Source: a virus
DNA length: 21,197 nucleotides
Virus record (IMG/VR): IMGVR_UViG_3300029448_000529
Location: 1-21,197 of that record
Strand: one strand, 5' to 3'
The number at the start of each line of letters is the position of its first letter. Position 1 is the first letter of the stretch. The translations under genes and the position numbers were made by a program. This document shows, one piece after another, positions 12,271 to 18,963 of the stretch. The notes beneath the pieces are model-generated. The model was not told the origin of the DNA. It was given only the letters and a program-made list of their open reading frames with translations, and did not search any database.

Positions 12271-13698
12271 CTAAGACCCCCAATTCCATTTTTCGTTTAA
12301 GCTGTTGTCAGCGGGTTTCATTGTTTTCATGCCTTTGTTTTTCAAGGCAAAATAAGCCCATCCTTTTTTGTAACCACGCCTTTCAGCAATAGCTAAGAAG
12401 TCCTGCAAGGTTTTTGCGTTTTTATATTCAGAATTTCTTTGAGTTTTTTCTTCAGCGTTAAGACGAACTTCTTCTCTTTTTAACTCAATTAATTCTGCTT
12501 CTTCAAATCTTATTTTGCGTCTTGCTATTTCTTTTTCAAATCCACAACAAGGACAAACACGTTGAGGTCTGTAGGTTGCAAAACATTTTTCACAAACAGT
12601 TACGGATGGAGCTTGTTCATTCTTTCTTTTAGATTTTGCTTTGGCATCTAAAGACCAATTTCTTACGTCATCAACAAAACCATGATCTCTTGTACTGTTT
12701 ACATGATCCAGAACTATGGCAACTTTATCTTTTTGCGGTCTGAGAATACGTCCGACTTGTTGCATGTATAACCCTTCAGATTTTGTCGGTCTGAGGAGGA
12801 TTGCACAGCCAATAATCGGTAAGTCAAATCCTTCTGAGACGACATCGACTGACACAAGGACTTGGATTGATCCATTGGATAGGTCATTAATAACCTGATC
12901 TCTATCATCATTCTTCATCTCACCTGTAATTATGTCAGCCTTAATTCCCGAATCATTAAACTTTTCAGCGACAGCTTCAGCATGATTTATATCACAACAA
13001 AAAGCTACTGATGGGACTCCATTAGCGTATTTTCGCCAATGTTCTATGGTGTCTCCTTTGATTACATATTCTTTCATCCTGTTTGCTACTTCTTCTTTAG
13101 CAAAATCACCTGCCCTAGTTCTTAACCCATCAAGGGATACAGGTTTAGGTGCTGCAAAAACTCGGTGAGGAGATAAATAACCTTGCTCAACAAGTTCAGG
13201 AATAGTTGGGCCAAGTATTAAATCGTCAAAAAATTCTTTTAGGCCACGACCATCTAAACGACATGGTGTTGCTGTAACTCCTAAACGAATTGCGTCTGGA
13301 TAATGGTTAAGAATTTTGCTCCAAGATCCTGCAACAGCATGATGGGCTTCATCAATAATGATTAGTGAGGGTTTGAATTTAGTGGTATCAAGTCTTCTGA
13401 CTAATGTTTGAACTGAGGCTATCTGGGTCGGGGAGTCTTTAGGTTTGAATTTTGCTGCAATTATTCCGTGGTCTACGTTAATGGCTGCGAGTTTTTCAGA
13501 TGCTTGTTTTATTAATTCTCTACGGTGAACAAGGATAAGTACATTGTTGTTTTTATGTAAGGCACTTTGAGTTATTTGAGAAAAAACTACAGTCTTTCCT
13601 GCTCCAGTTGGCATGACAAGTAACGCAGCTTTCGTACCTTGTCCGAACGAATTGCGACAATTTTGAATCGCTTCAGTTTGATACTTTCTTTGTTCCAT
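12271..13698 (-). CDS. Superfamily 2 DEAD/DEAH helicase, 475 aa
   Basis: This protein is an ATP-driven DNA or RNA translocase of the phage replication module. Motifs are an N-terminal RKYQTEAI (Q-like), Walker A MPTGAGKT (29-36), DEAH (116-119), GVTATPCRLD (140-149), SVDVVSEGFDLP (283-294) and QQVGRILRP (313-321). A zinc-binding segment follows: CEKC at 369-372 and CPCC at 382-385. The C-terminus has a basic charged helix. A GTG start at 13713 is possible, but I choose the ATG at 13698 (MEQRKYQ) because it leaves the divergent promoter region free. It is the first gene of the leftward arm, followed after 36 bases by the 146-residue gene. Confidence 0.95.
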   Translation of the reverse strand: MEQRKYQTEAIQNCRNSFGQGTKAALLVMPTGAGKTVVFSQITQSALHKNNNVLILVHRRELIKQASEKLAAINVDHGIIAAKFKPKDSPTQIASVQTLVRRLDTTKFKPSLIIIDEAHHAVAGSWSKILNHYPDAIRLGVTATPCRLDGRGLKEFFDDLILGPTIPELVEQGYLSPHRVFAAPKPVSLDGLRTRAGDFAKEEVANRMKEYVIKGDTIEHWRKYANGVPSVAFCCDINHAEAVAEKFNDSGIKADIITGEMKNDDRDQVINDLSNGSIQVLVSVDVVSEGFDLPIIGCAILLRPTKSEGLYMQQVGRILRPQKDKVAIVLDHVNSTRDHGFVDDVRNWSLDAKAKSKRKNEQAPSVTVCEKCFATYRPQRVCPCCGFEKEIARRKIRFEEAELIELKREEVRLNAEEKTQRNSEYKNAKTLQDFLAIAERRGYKKGWAYFALKNKGMKTMKPADNSLNEKWNWGS

Positions 13699-13700
13699 GT

Positions 13701-13750
13701 GGTTGCATCTCACAGTATCAGGGTATATGATGTGACAAGTTTATGCAACC
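13701..13750. promoter_or_regulatory. Divergent promoter with palindromic operator
   Basis: GGTTGCAT (13701-13708) is mirrored by ATGCAACC (13743-13750). Inside these arms TCACA (13710-13714) is mirrored by TGTGA (13731-13735). Rightward, TTGCAT at 13703 and TATGAT at 13726 stand 17 bases apart, a near-perfect sigma70-type promoter for the exonuclease operon. Leftward, TTGCAT or TTGTCA with a weaker -10 could serve the helicase operon. A single symmetric binding site would touch both -35 regions, so one regulator may switch both arms. Confidence 0.75.
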
Positions 13751-13753
13751 CTT

Positions 13754-14614
13754 ATGAAAGGTAATGTCCAGCTAACTAACGAAGAGTATCACTCTAAAAA
13801 AGAGTACATTTCAAAGTCTGCTTTAGATGCTGCAAATAAAAGTGGGCTTCATTTTCAGCATTATGTAGAAGGGCCAAAATCAAAGCCAACTCCAGCGATG
13901 CGAATTGGATCTGCTTTTCATGGATTAATTCTGGAGCCTGATGTTTTTGATGATGAGTTTATTTACAAACCTGAATTTCTAAATGCAAGAAGTAAGGAGG
14001 GTAAAGAATGGAAGGCTACTCAAGAAGAAGCTGGAAAAACTGTTCTTAACGAAGACGATAAGGAACAGTTAGAAGCTATGAAAAAGTCCTTATTTGATTG
14101 CGCTCCTGCTAAAAAATTATTATCTGCTGCTGGTAAAGCAGAGCAAAGTTATTTTTGGGAAGACAAAGAAACTGGTCTTGGCTGCAAGTGCCGTCCTGAT
14201 TATTTGCTAGAAGATGGAGGAACAATTGTAGATTTAAAAACTACAACCGATGCTTCTTACAGAGGTTTTTTAAAAAGCATTTCTAACTTCAGGTATCACG
14301 TTCAATCTGGCTGGTACATGAATGGTTTAGAGCAAGCAACTGGTGAAAGACCAGACCGTTTTATTTTTATTGCAGTAGAAAAAACTGCTCCTTATGGAGT
14401 TGGTGTTTATGAGGCTGACTTGTATATGACCGTTAATGGTTATGACCAAGCCAGAATTGATTTAGAAAAGATTGCTAAGTGGAAAGAAGAGGAAAAATAT
14501 CCAAACTACTGCACCGAAATACAGCAAATCAGTTTGCCATCTTGGATGACTGGTGCTGTAAAAGGTAAGCCTCCTGCTGGCTATGACTCTATTCCTGACA
14601 TTACTTTGTTCTAA
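13754..14614 (+). CDS. RecE / lambda-exonuclease-like PD-(D/E)XK nuclease, 286 aa
   Basis: This is a 5'-3' exonuclease of the type that pairs with RecT annealing proteins. Visible family features are MRIGSAFHGLILEP (49-62, with H56), a glutamate in EQSYFW (130), CRPDYLLEDGG (146-156), IVDLKTTTDAS (158-168, the D160/K162 catalytic core) and a YHVQSGWYMNGL helix (181-192, with Q184). These match the PDDEXK/RecE-like (DUF3799) family, whose members are often about 260-300 residues. The start at 13754 is the first ATG after the promoter at 13703-13731. The stop overlaps the next start (TAATG). Confidence 0.9.
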   Translation: MKGNVQLTNEEYHSKKEYISKSALDAANKSGLHFQHYVEGPKSKPTPAMRIGSAFHGLILEPDVFDDEFIYKPEFLNARSKEGKEWKATQEEAGKTVLNEDDKEQLEAMKKSLFDCAPAKKLLSAAGKAEQSYFWEDKETGLGCKCRPDYLLEDGGTIVDLKTTTDASYRGFLKSISNFRYHVQSGWYMNGLEQATGERPDRFIFIAVEKTAPYGVGVYEADLYMTVNGYDQARIDLEKIAKWKEEEKYPNYCTEIQQISLPSWMTGAVKGKPPAGYDSIPDITLF

Positions 14615-14790
14615 TGAGTTGGCACTCTTCTTCTTTAGGATCTTCAATTCACCTCTTTTGGGTTTGCGAAAAGCCAACTGTTAAGGGGAGAAACGTAAGG
14701 ATCACAGCACCAACGCCTGAAGAGGCAAGAAAAATACTTGATAACAAATTTCCTGAAGCCAAAATTTTATTTAAAAAAACATTGCCATGA
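14614..14790 (+). CDS. Small protein between exonuclease and RecT, 58 aa
   Basis: I do not recognise a family. The protein begins MSWHSSSLGSSIHLFWVCEK and continues with a basic segment and a helix (TPEEARKILDNKF). Its start overlaps the exonuclease stop (TAATG) and its stop overlaps the next start (ATGA). That places it firmly in the operon, so translation of all four genes is probably linked. The second half, TPEEARKIL...FPEAKILF, resembles the small phage proteins that follow RecE-like nucleases. Its role is unknown. Confidence 0.75.
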   Translation: MSWHSSSLGSSIHLFWVCEKPTVKGRNVRITAPTPEEARKILDNKFPEAKILFKKTLP

Positions 14791-14930
14791 CTGATCAATT
14801 TAATCGTTTGTTGATGAAAGAAATTAACGAACACAAAGCATCTATTGAACGCCTTGAAAACAAACTCGACAAAGTACTTGGTGCTTTTGAAATCTTATTA
14901 ACTTCTGTACCAAAAAAGAAAAATGACTGA
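14787..14930 (+). CDS. Short coiled-coil protein, 47 aa
   Basis: The protein is one continuous predicted helix with heptad-type spacing (FNRLLMKEINEHKASIERLE, then KLDKVLGAFEILL) and a lysine-rich end. The start overlaps the preceding stop by four bases (ATGA), and the RecT start lies inside its last codons (8-base overlap). Such peptides may form dimers or bind a partner. Sitting between the nuclease and RecT, it could link the two; that is inference. Confidence 0.75.
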   Translation: MTDQFNRLLMKEINEHKASIERLENKLDKVLGAFEILLTSVPKKKND

Positions 14931-15609
14931 ATCAGCATTAACAAATACTCCTGAGTCTTCCGTTTACAAAAACGAAGGATCATTTGAGTTATATCAACGA
15001 ATGGCTAAATCATTAGCCCAAAGCAAATTAGTTCCTACTGCTTATCAAGGACAAGATGGATTACCAAATTGTCTGGTAGCTCTTGAGATGGCAAATCGCA
15101 TGAACATTAGTCCTTTAGTGGTCATGCAAAATATGAATGTTATTCATGGAAAGCCAAGCTGGTCTGCTCAGTTTGTAATTGCAACGATTACAGGATGCGG
15201 CAGGTTTGAGGACTTTGATTATGAAGAGAAAGGTACAAAGGCTATCCGATGTAAAGCCATTAGAAGAAAAGACGGAAAGGAGGTCTTTGGTGCATGGGTA
15301 ACGATGGAAATGGCACAAAAAGAAGGCTGGACTCGCAACAGTAAATGGTCAACTATGCCACAATTGATGTTGCGTTATAGGGCAGCAACTTTCTTTGGGA
15401 GACAATATGTGGCAGATTTGCTCCTTGGGATACAAACTGAGGATGAAATAGTTGACATCCAACCTGTGAATGTAACTGTGCCAAACACACCCCATGAGGC
15501 TGCCATCGCAGAACCAAAAGAAACTGAACCTGAGTTTAGAGATGGCAAATGGAGGCCACCTCTAACTGAGGAAGAAAAACCAACCATAGGTGATGAATTT
15601 GACTTCTGA
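14923..15609 (+). CDS. recT: RecT-like single-strand annealing protein, 228 aa
   Basis: RecT proteins coat single-stranded DNA and anneal complementary strands after the exonuclease has resected an end. The RecT-type phrases seen are ELYQRMAKSLAQSKLVPTAY (22-41), LVALEMANRMNISPLVVMQN (51-70), IHGKPSWSAQFVIA (74-87), TMPQLMLRYRAATFFGRQYV and ADLLLGIQTEDE. The C-terminal part is acidic and proline-rich and probably flexible. The length is slightly below that of E. coli RecT (269 aa). It starts at 14923 inside the preceding gene and ends 17 bases inside the next, in one operon with the RecE-like nuclease. Confidence 0.9.
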   Translation: MTESALTNTPESSVYKNEGSFELYQRMAKSLAQSKLVPTAYQGQDGLPNCLVALEMANRMNISPLVVMQNMNVIHGKPSWSAQFVIATITGCGRFEDFDYEEKGTKAIRCKAIRRKDGKEVFGAWVTMEMAQKEGWTRNSKWSTMPQLMLRYRAATFFGRQYVADLLLGIQTEDEIVDIQPVNVTVPNTPHEAAIAEPKETEPEFRDGKWRPPLTEEEKPTIGDEFDF

Positions 15610-15784
15610 ATTTCTAACTGACACGCAGCTTGCCGAACGATGGCAAATGCACCGTAAAAGTTTAATTAGGTGGAGGAGCCAACGAAAAGGGCCACCATTT
15701 ATTGCAATTAACGGAAAGATTCTCTACAAAATGGCTGATGTAGAGAGCTACGAACAAGCCAACACTCAAGCAAATGTTTCTTAA
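15593..15784 (+). CDS. Small helix-turn-helix (excisionase/HTH_17-like) protein, 63 aa
   Basis: LTDTQLAERWQMHRKSLIRW fits the MerR/excisionase-type winged-helix pattern: an LT..xLAxxw turn, then a recognition helix, then a wing with GPPFIAINGKILYKMADVES. These 60-70 residue proteins bind DNA and act as excisionases or small transcription factors. I choose the ATG at 15593 (MNLTSEF). A GTG codon one position earlier is possible. It overlaps the end of RecT by 17 bases. No integrase is visible, so a regulator of the early operon seems as likely as an excisionase. Confidence 0.8.
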   Translation: MNLTSEFLTDTQLAERWQMHRKSLIRWRSQRKGPPFIAINGKILYKMADVESYEQANTQANVS

Positions 15785-15792
15785 CTTTTATC

Positions 15793-16176
15793 ATGTTTAA
15801 CATCAAACTCGCAGTATTCCCACAATCAGCAGAAGACCACAAAAGGATTCGTAAAGACAAGTACGATGCAACAAAGAAGTATCCCGAATTTGGTGGGATA
15901 GCAAATGTTCCTGTTAGTGAGTTACCTGCTTTAATCAAGTATTTAACTCATGCAACACCTGACTATGACGATTATCTAAAACAAGAAGTTGTCCCACTAA
16001 GAGCTAGTGGATACATGAATGAGTCGAAAGGAGGCAAGAAGTATTTAGGCTTGCAACTCACTAGCGATTACAACAAGCAGCAGGAAGTAAACCAAGGCAA
16101 ATCTATTAGCGCAAATAAAGACGCTGATAAGCCTGCTGTTCCTGAGACAAGCAAAGAGAACTCAAACTGGTTCTAA
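15793..16176 (+). CDS. Unknown protein, possible ssDNA-binding protein, 127 aa
   Basis: It begins MFNIKLAVFPQSAEDHKRI and looks basic, with a compact N-terminal domain of about 90 residues ending in KYLGLQLTSDYN. That phrase recalls the last strand of small OB-type DNA-binding proteins. A disordered polar tail follows and ends SNWF. Position supports an SSB-like task: it is the last gene of the nuclease/RecT operon, and phages often put an SSB there. No family signature is secure, and an acidic SSB C-tip is not clearly present. The ATG follows TTTTATC directly. Confidence 0.6.
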   Translation: MFNIKLAVFPQSAEDHKRIRKDKYDATKKYPEFGGIANVPVSELPALIKYLTHATPDYDDYLKQEVVPLRASGYMNESKGGKKYLGLQLTSDYNKQQEVNQGKSISANKDADKPAVPETSKENSNWF

Positions 16177-16181
16177 TTAAT

Positions 16182-16278
16182 GGTCGGGTAGCTTGTATTT
16201 ATACAAGACTGGGATGGAATGTTCAGAAAGAATACAAGGAGGTCACGCAAAGCACCTTCATAAACTGCCCGATCTTTT
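16182..16278 (+). ncRNA. Predicted structured RNA (multi-branched, about 95 nt)
   Basis: Outer arms GGTCGGGTAG (16182-16191) and CTGCCCGATC (16265-16274) pair over 10 bp with two G-U pairs and are followed by TTTT. Inside, CTTGTAT/ATACAAG (16192-16207) is a perfect 7-bp hairpin directly stacked on the outer stem. GGAGGT/ACCTTC (16238-16259) forms a second hairpin. The stretch between them holds GGGATGGAAT. It lies just after a stop and before the promoter at 16301. It could be a terminator with elaborate structure, a small RNA, or a riboswitch-like element. I recognise no known class. Confidence 0.5.
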
Positions 16279-16300
16279 ATTACTTTTTCGTTACACAAGG

Positions 16301-16329
16301 TTGCATTGAGTTACCCCTAGTGTTATGTT
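16301..16329 (+). promoter_or_regulatory. Sigma70-type promoter before the ParB-like gene
   Basis: TTGCAT (16301-16306) and TATGTT (16324-16329) are separated by exactly 17 bases. The -35 element belongs to the octamer GGTTGCAT (16299-16306), otherwise found only in the divergent promoter at 13701-13750 (both strands). This suggests that the three promoters share a regulator or a preferred -35 context. Confidence 0.7.
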
Positions 16330-16377
16330 GAGCATAAGCGTAAAGCTTTTATCTTTTATTTTTAATACTTATCTTCT

Positions 16378-17325
16378 ATGCGAAGACGTACTAGCGCAAA
16401 AAAGGCTCTTACTGCAAAAGCCAATCAAACTAAGATTGATAACTCAAAAGTTTCTTTTGAGATTGAATCTATTGACAAGCAATTAGCTACAGATTATTTA
16501 GCTACTAACTTTGAAAACAATAGAAAAGTTAGATCTTCTTCTGTTTCTAAAATAGTTGAAGATATTAAAGACGGTAATTTCCATTTAAGTTGGGATTGCC
16601 TTGCCTTTAATGAAGAAGGCCAATTAGTTAATGGTCAACACAGATTATCTGCTGTTATAGAAGCTGATATTCCTTGCTTGTTTTATGTTTTAAGAAACAT
16701 AGATCATTCAACGGTCAAGCATTTCGATATTGGTAATAAGCGAAGCCAAGCTGATCGTATTTCAGTTCATGGGACACCAATGCACCCTAAAGCTTGTGCT
16801 GCTATCAAAGCTATGTTTGGTGACTGGGATGCTAATTTCACAGGATCAGCCAAGTTTGGTAATGCTAAATTTGATGACTTAATTGCTTCTTACTACAGCA
16901 GACATTCTGAGTATTTTGAGCAACTTGAAGCTGATGGATATTTTAAAGCGAAATACATAGGCAACTATGTTGCAGCAGCTTTCAAAATCTTTTTAGAGAT
17001 GAAAGTTGGGAAAGCAAAGTTCAATGAATACCCTCATGAGATGGAACCTTACGAAAGAAGTACTTACTGGTTGGATTTGTGTACCGATGGCAAATCTAAA
17101 GACACGATGATCGATTACAACACAGATCAAGCACCGTTTAAGCTTAAAGAAAAGCTAATTGCTAGGAAAGGCTTAGGTAAAACTATGTATGGGCAAGATG
17201 CTTTCAAGCTTCATTGCGTGGCTGCTTATTACTTTATGCAAGGCAGATGCCCAAACATAAGAGTTGACAATTTAAAAGGAGATCCTTTTAGTGTCTTTAG
17301 AGGGTTGTCCGCTTCAAATGTATAA
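16378..17325 (+). CDS. ParB-like N-terminal domain protein (VNGQHR motif), 315 aa
   Basis: An N-terminal ParB/Srx-type domain is seen: SSSVSKIVEDIKDGNFHLSW (53-72), then the signature VNGQHRLSAVIEA (84-96) and FDIGNKRSQADRIS (116-129). This N-terminal pattern is common in phage proteins of 250-350 residues. Chromosomal ParB uses a related domain as a CTPase clamp, but the helix-turn-helix of true ParB is not obvious here. The long C-terminal helical part is unrecognised. The start at 16378 follows TATCTTTTATTTTTAATAC and a second TATCTTCT. A role in phage DNA partition, or DNA binding and nicking, is inference. Confidence 0.85.
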   Translation: MRRRTSAKKALTAKANQTKIDNSKVSFEIESIDKQLATDYLATNFENNRKVRSSSVSKIVEDIKDGNFHLSWDCLAFNEEGQLVNGQHRLSAVIEADIPCLFYVLRNIDHSTVKHFDIGNKRSQADRISVHGTPMHPKACAAIKAMFGDWDANFTGSAKFGNAKFDDLIASYYSRHSEYFEQLEADGYFKAKYIGNYVAAAFKIFLEMKVGKAKFNEYPHEMEPYERSTYWLDLCTDGKSKDTMIDYNTDQAPFKLKEKLIARKGLGKTMYGQDAFKLHCVAAYYFMQGRCPNIRVDNLKGDPFSVFRGLSASNV

Positions 17326-17330
17326 ATAAT

Positions 17331-17353
17331 GGAGAAGAACATACCTCTTCTCC
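17331..17353 (+). terminator. Hairpin after the ParB-like gene
   Basis: A perfect 8-bp stem (GGAGAAGA at 17331-17338, TCTTCTCC at 17346-17353) with a 7-base loop starts six bases after the ParB-like stop codon. No T-tract follows directly; the next bases are TATAAAG and later an A-run. It may still end transcription or shield the message end. Confidence 0.5.
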
Positions 17354-17385
17354 TATAAAGCAACTAAAATCAAATAAAAAAAAAG

Positions 17386-17511
17386 ATGATCCAACCTCTT
17401 GTTATTAGCAGCGTTATTAGCGCAATCTCTGTTGTAGCTGCAAAAAAGTTTCTTAGAAGAGAACCTAAGATGCAGAAAGTTCTTGAAAGGAGGAGACTTG
17501 ATCCGACCTAA
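17386..17511 (+). CDS. Small single-helix membrane protein, 41 aa
   Basis: The frame gives MIQPLVISSVISAISVVAAK followed by a basic tail (KKFLRREPKMQKVLERRRLD). The first 19 residues form a hydrophobic helix and the C-terminal half carries ten or so positive charges, so the tail would lie inside the cell. The ATG lies behind a long A-run ending in AAAAAAGATG and about 33 bases after the hairpin. Phages have many such small proteins, some acting as holins or membrane regulators, but nothing specific is visible. Confidence 0.6.
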   Translation: MIQPLVISSVISAISVVAAKKFLRREPKMQKVLERRRLDPT

Positions 17512-17554
17512 CAAGCTAATTCCTTAGAATTGGTTTATCTCTTATCTTTATCTC

Positions 17555-17965
17555 ATGGCTTTAACTTTCAACAGTAAAACGATTAAGAAGGTTATTAGTA
17601 TTGATGAGCTTGAAAAACTAAGTGATCCAGAACTAGAGCTTGTAGAAAAAGAACTTGAAACAGCTATTAAAACCATGAATGAAAGCATGGCAGAAATAGC
17701 TCACGAAAAACATTCGCAAGGTCTTAAACCTGACTCTGACTGGCTGATAAGAATCAAGAGAAAGAAACAAATTTGTGATACTTTTTTACAAAAAATACAA
17801 ACAAATATAACGCTAAATAATAGCGAATTTGTTAAACAAAAGTACCAACAAAATCTAAACAAATTGTTACAGAAAGCTCTTGGTGTTACAGAGTTTGAAG
17901 CTTTAAAAAGTGAAGCTCAAAACATTACATTTGAACAAGTCATTAACACTAAAACCACATGCTAG
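17555..17965 (+). CDS. Hypothetical helical protein, 136 aa
   Basis: I do not recognise this protein. It is almost entirely helical and charged (IDELEKLSDPELELVEKELE, then KRKKQICDTFLQKI), so coiled-coil dimerisation is likely. The start at 17555 lies directly behind TATCTCTTATCTTTATCTC, a strong example of the leader seen before many genes here. It follows the 41-residue gene by 43 bases. There is no membrane segment and no metal-binding motif. Confidence 0.75.
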   Translation: MALTFNSKTIKKVISIDELEKLSDPELELVEKELETAIKTMNESMAEIAHEKHSQGLKPDSDWLIRIKRKKQICDTFLQKIQTNITLNNSEFVKQKYQQNLNKLLQKALGVTEFEALKSEAQNITFEQVINTKTTC

Positions 17966-18002
17966 TGTGTTAGAAAACTACTCTAGTCTCTACAATTTAA
18001 AA

Positions 18003-18176
18003 ATGCCAAAAGACTATGGCGTAAATCTTCTTTCTTATGGACTCGACTCTTACTTCAAACCTTGGTACTCAGACGGAAAAGCTATCTATTGGGGGCAGCA
18101 ATGCCTTACTAGAAGCGAAGCTGAAGAAGCAGCTAAAGCCTTGGCAAGTGGAGAATGGAAAAGCCCAGTTCTCTAA
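18003..18176 (+). CDS. Small phage protein, 57 aa
   Basis: I use the ATG at 18003 (MPKDYGVNLLSYGLD), as an upstream extension would overlap the previous gene. The protein holds WYSDGKAIYWGQQCLTRSEA followed by a helix EEAAKALASGEW. This is the pattern of small phage proteins with an aromatic core and a trailing E/A-rich helix, comparable in layout to the 57-residue protein encoded at 1668-1841. Function unknown. Confidence 0.7.
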   Translation: MPKDYGVNLLSYGLDSYFKPWYSDGKAIYWGQQCLTRSEAEEAAKALASGEWKSPVL

Positions 18177-18342
18177 TTTTCTTTATCTATTATTTGATAG
18201 AGACAATGCAGAGTTGCCACTAAAAGGAACCTATTCAGGTCTTTGGGAGCTATTCCAAGAACTTAAAGAAATAGATCCTGATCTACCAGAACACATTCGA
18301 TTAAATTTTATTCTTAAACATAATGACAAAGCCAGCAATTGA
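18148..18342 (+). CDS. Hypothetical protein, about 64 aa
   Basis: The open frame is longer upstream, but its first part lies inside the preceding gene. The likely protein core is FSNFLYLLFDRDNAELPLKG, then YSGLWELFQELKEIDP and a basic C-terminus. The GTG at 18148 is my best start, but no clear Shine-Dalgarno sequence supports it. The next gene starts 20 bases before its stop. Function unknown. Confidence 0.5.
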   Translation: MENGKAQFSNFLYLLFDRDNAELPLKGTYSGLWELFQELKEIDPDLPEHIRLNFILKHNDKASN

Positions 18343-18493
18343 TTCAGAAAATGAAGGGAAAGTAGTTTCAGCTTCTGGTCATGTTTTTCTAATAGAAAAT
18401 GGAATCAGAAGGTGGCTTTCTACTCCACCTGATGACTATATTTGTACCAATGGCATCGCTCAGGTATCACGCAGGAAGAATGGTTCTCTATGA
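18323..18493 (+). CDS. Hypothetical protein, 56 aa
   Basis: The frame runs from ATG at 18323 to TGA at 18491-18493 and overlaps both neighbours (20 bases before, 14 after). The protein contains GHVFLIENGIRRWLSTPPDD, a phrase resembling the cell-wall or lectin-like repeats seen in exported or surface proteins, though it is too short to name a domain. The C-terminus is basic (QVSRRKNGSL). Its position in a tight gene chain supports it. Confidence 0.6.
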   Translation: MTKPAIDSENEGKVVSASGHVFLIENGIRRWLSTPPDDYICTNGIAQVSRRKNGSL

Positions 18494-18761
18494 GGACACC
18501 TGTGAGTCTTGGCGAGTAAAAATCAAAACAAAACAAGAAAAACTTGACTTACCGTTATCTAGCAAGTCTCTTGAAGATGCAGTTTTAGAAGCTGAATATC
18601 TTTACGCAGACGCTAGAGCAATAAGCCAAGGCTTACCTAAATGTATTGATTGCTTGCATTGGTTAGTTGTTAAGGCCGAATGTGGTCTTGGTTTACCCGA
18701 AGGAAAAGGTAGCGGTGGAGTTTTTGCTAAGGATTGTGCATGTTTCTGGGCAAGGAATTAA
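18480..18761 (+). CDS. Cysteine-rich protein, possible zinc binding, 93 aa
   Basis: I choose the ATG at 18480 (MVLYEDTCESWRVKIK). A longer frame from 18399 would lie inside the preceding gene. After a helical middle (LEDAVLEAEYLYADA), the C-terminal third has CIDCLHW, a cysteine in AECGLGLPEG and CACFW. This is a plausible four-cysteine metal site of a type seen in small phage proteins. The 3' end overlaps the convergent leftward gene by 35 bases. Function unknown. Confidence 0.65.
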   Translation: MVLYEDTCESWRVKIKTKQEKLDLPLSSKSLEDAVLEAEYLYADARAISQGLPKCIDCLHWLVVKAECGLGLPEGKGSGGVFAKDCACFWARN

Positions 18762-18963
18762 CAACATCTTCTAGCTCATAAATATATTCTTCTGCCTGTT
18801 CCAACATTTTACTAGCTTTAAAATTTTCTAAAGCCATCATGCTAATGATTTCTGCTATCCCTTCTACCCCTGCTTCTGATATTGCTATTCGTAAAGCAAT
18901 TTCAATTCCTAATTCATCTTCTAATGATATTTCTGCTGTTCTCCATGATTTCTTAGAGGTCAT
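18727..18963 (-). CDS. Hypothetical helical protein, 78 aa
   Basis: I start at the ATG at 18963 (MTSKKSWRTAEISLEDE), which overlaps the preceding 58-codon gene (11 bases); a TTG further up at 18978 is weaker. The protein is helical (GIEIALRIAISEAGVEGIAE, then KMLEQAEEYIYELEDVV). It converges with the cysteine-rich gene, with a 35-base overlap. Function unknown. Confidence 0.65.
   Translation of the reverse strand: MTSKKSWRTAEISLEDELGIEIALRIAISEAGVEGIAEIISMMALENFKASKMLEQAEEYIYELEDVVNSLPRNMHNP

Noticed and set aside
13699-13713. GTG start of the helicase at 13713
   Set aside because: It would place the first codons within the operator and the rightward -35 element; the ATG at 13698 gives the usual helicase N-terminus.
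15593-15784. Excisionase proving a prophage
   Set aside because: The helix-turn-helix fits excisionases but also small regulators; no integrase or attachment site is visible, so lysogeny is not shown.
16182-16278. Known riboswitch, hammerhead ribozyme or tmRNA
   Set aside because: I looked for the CUGAUGA/GAAA hammerhead core and the glutamine riboswitch words and found neither; no tRNA-like end is present.
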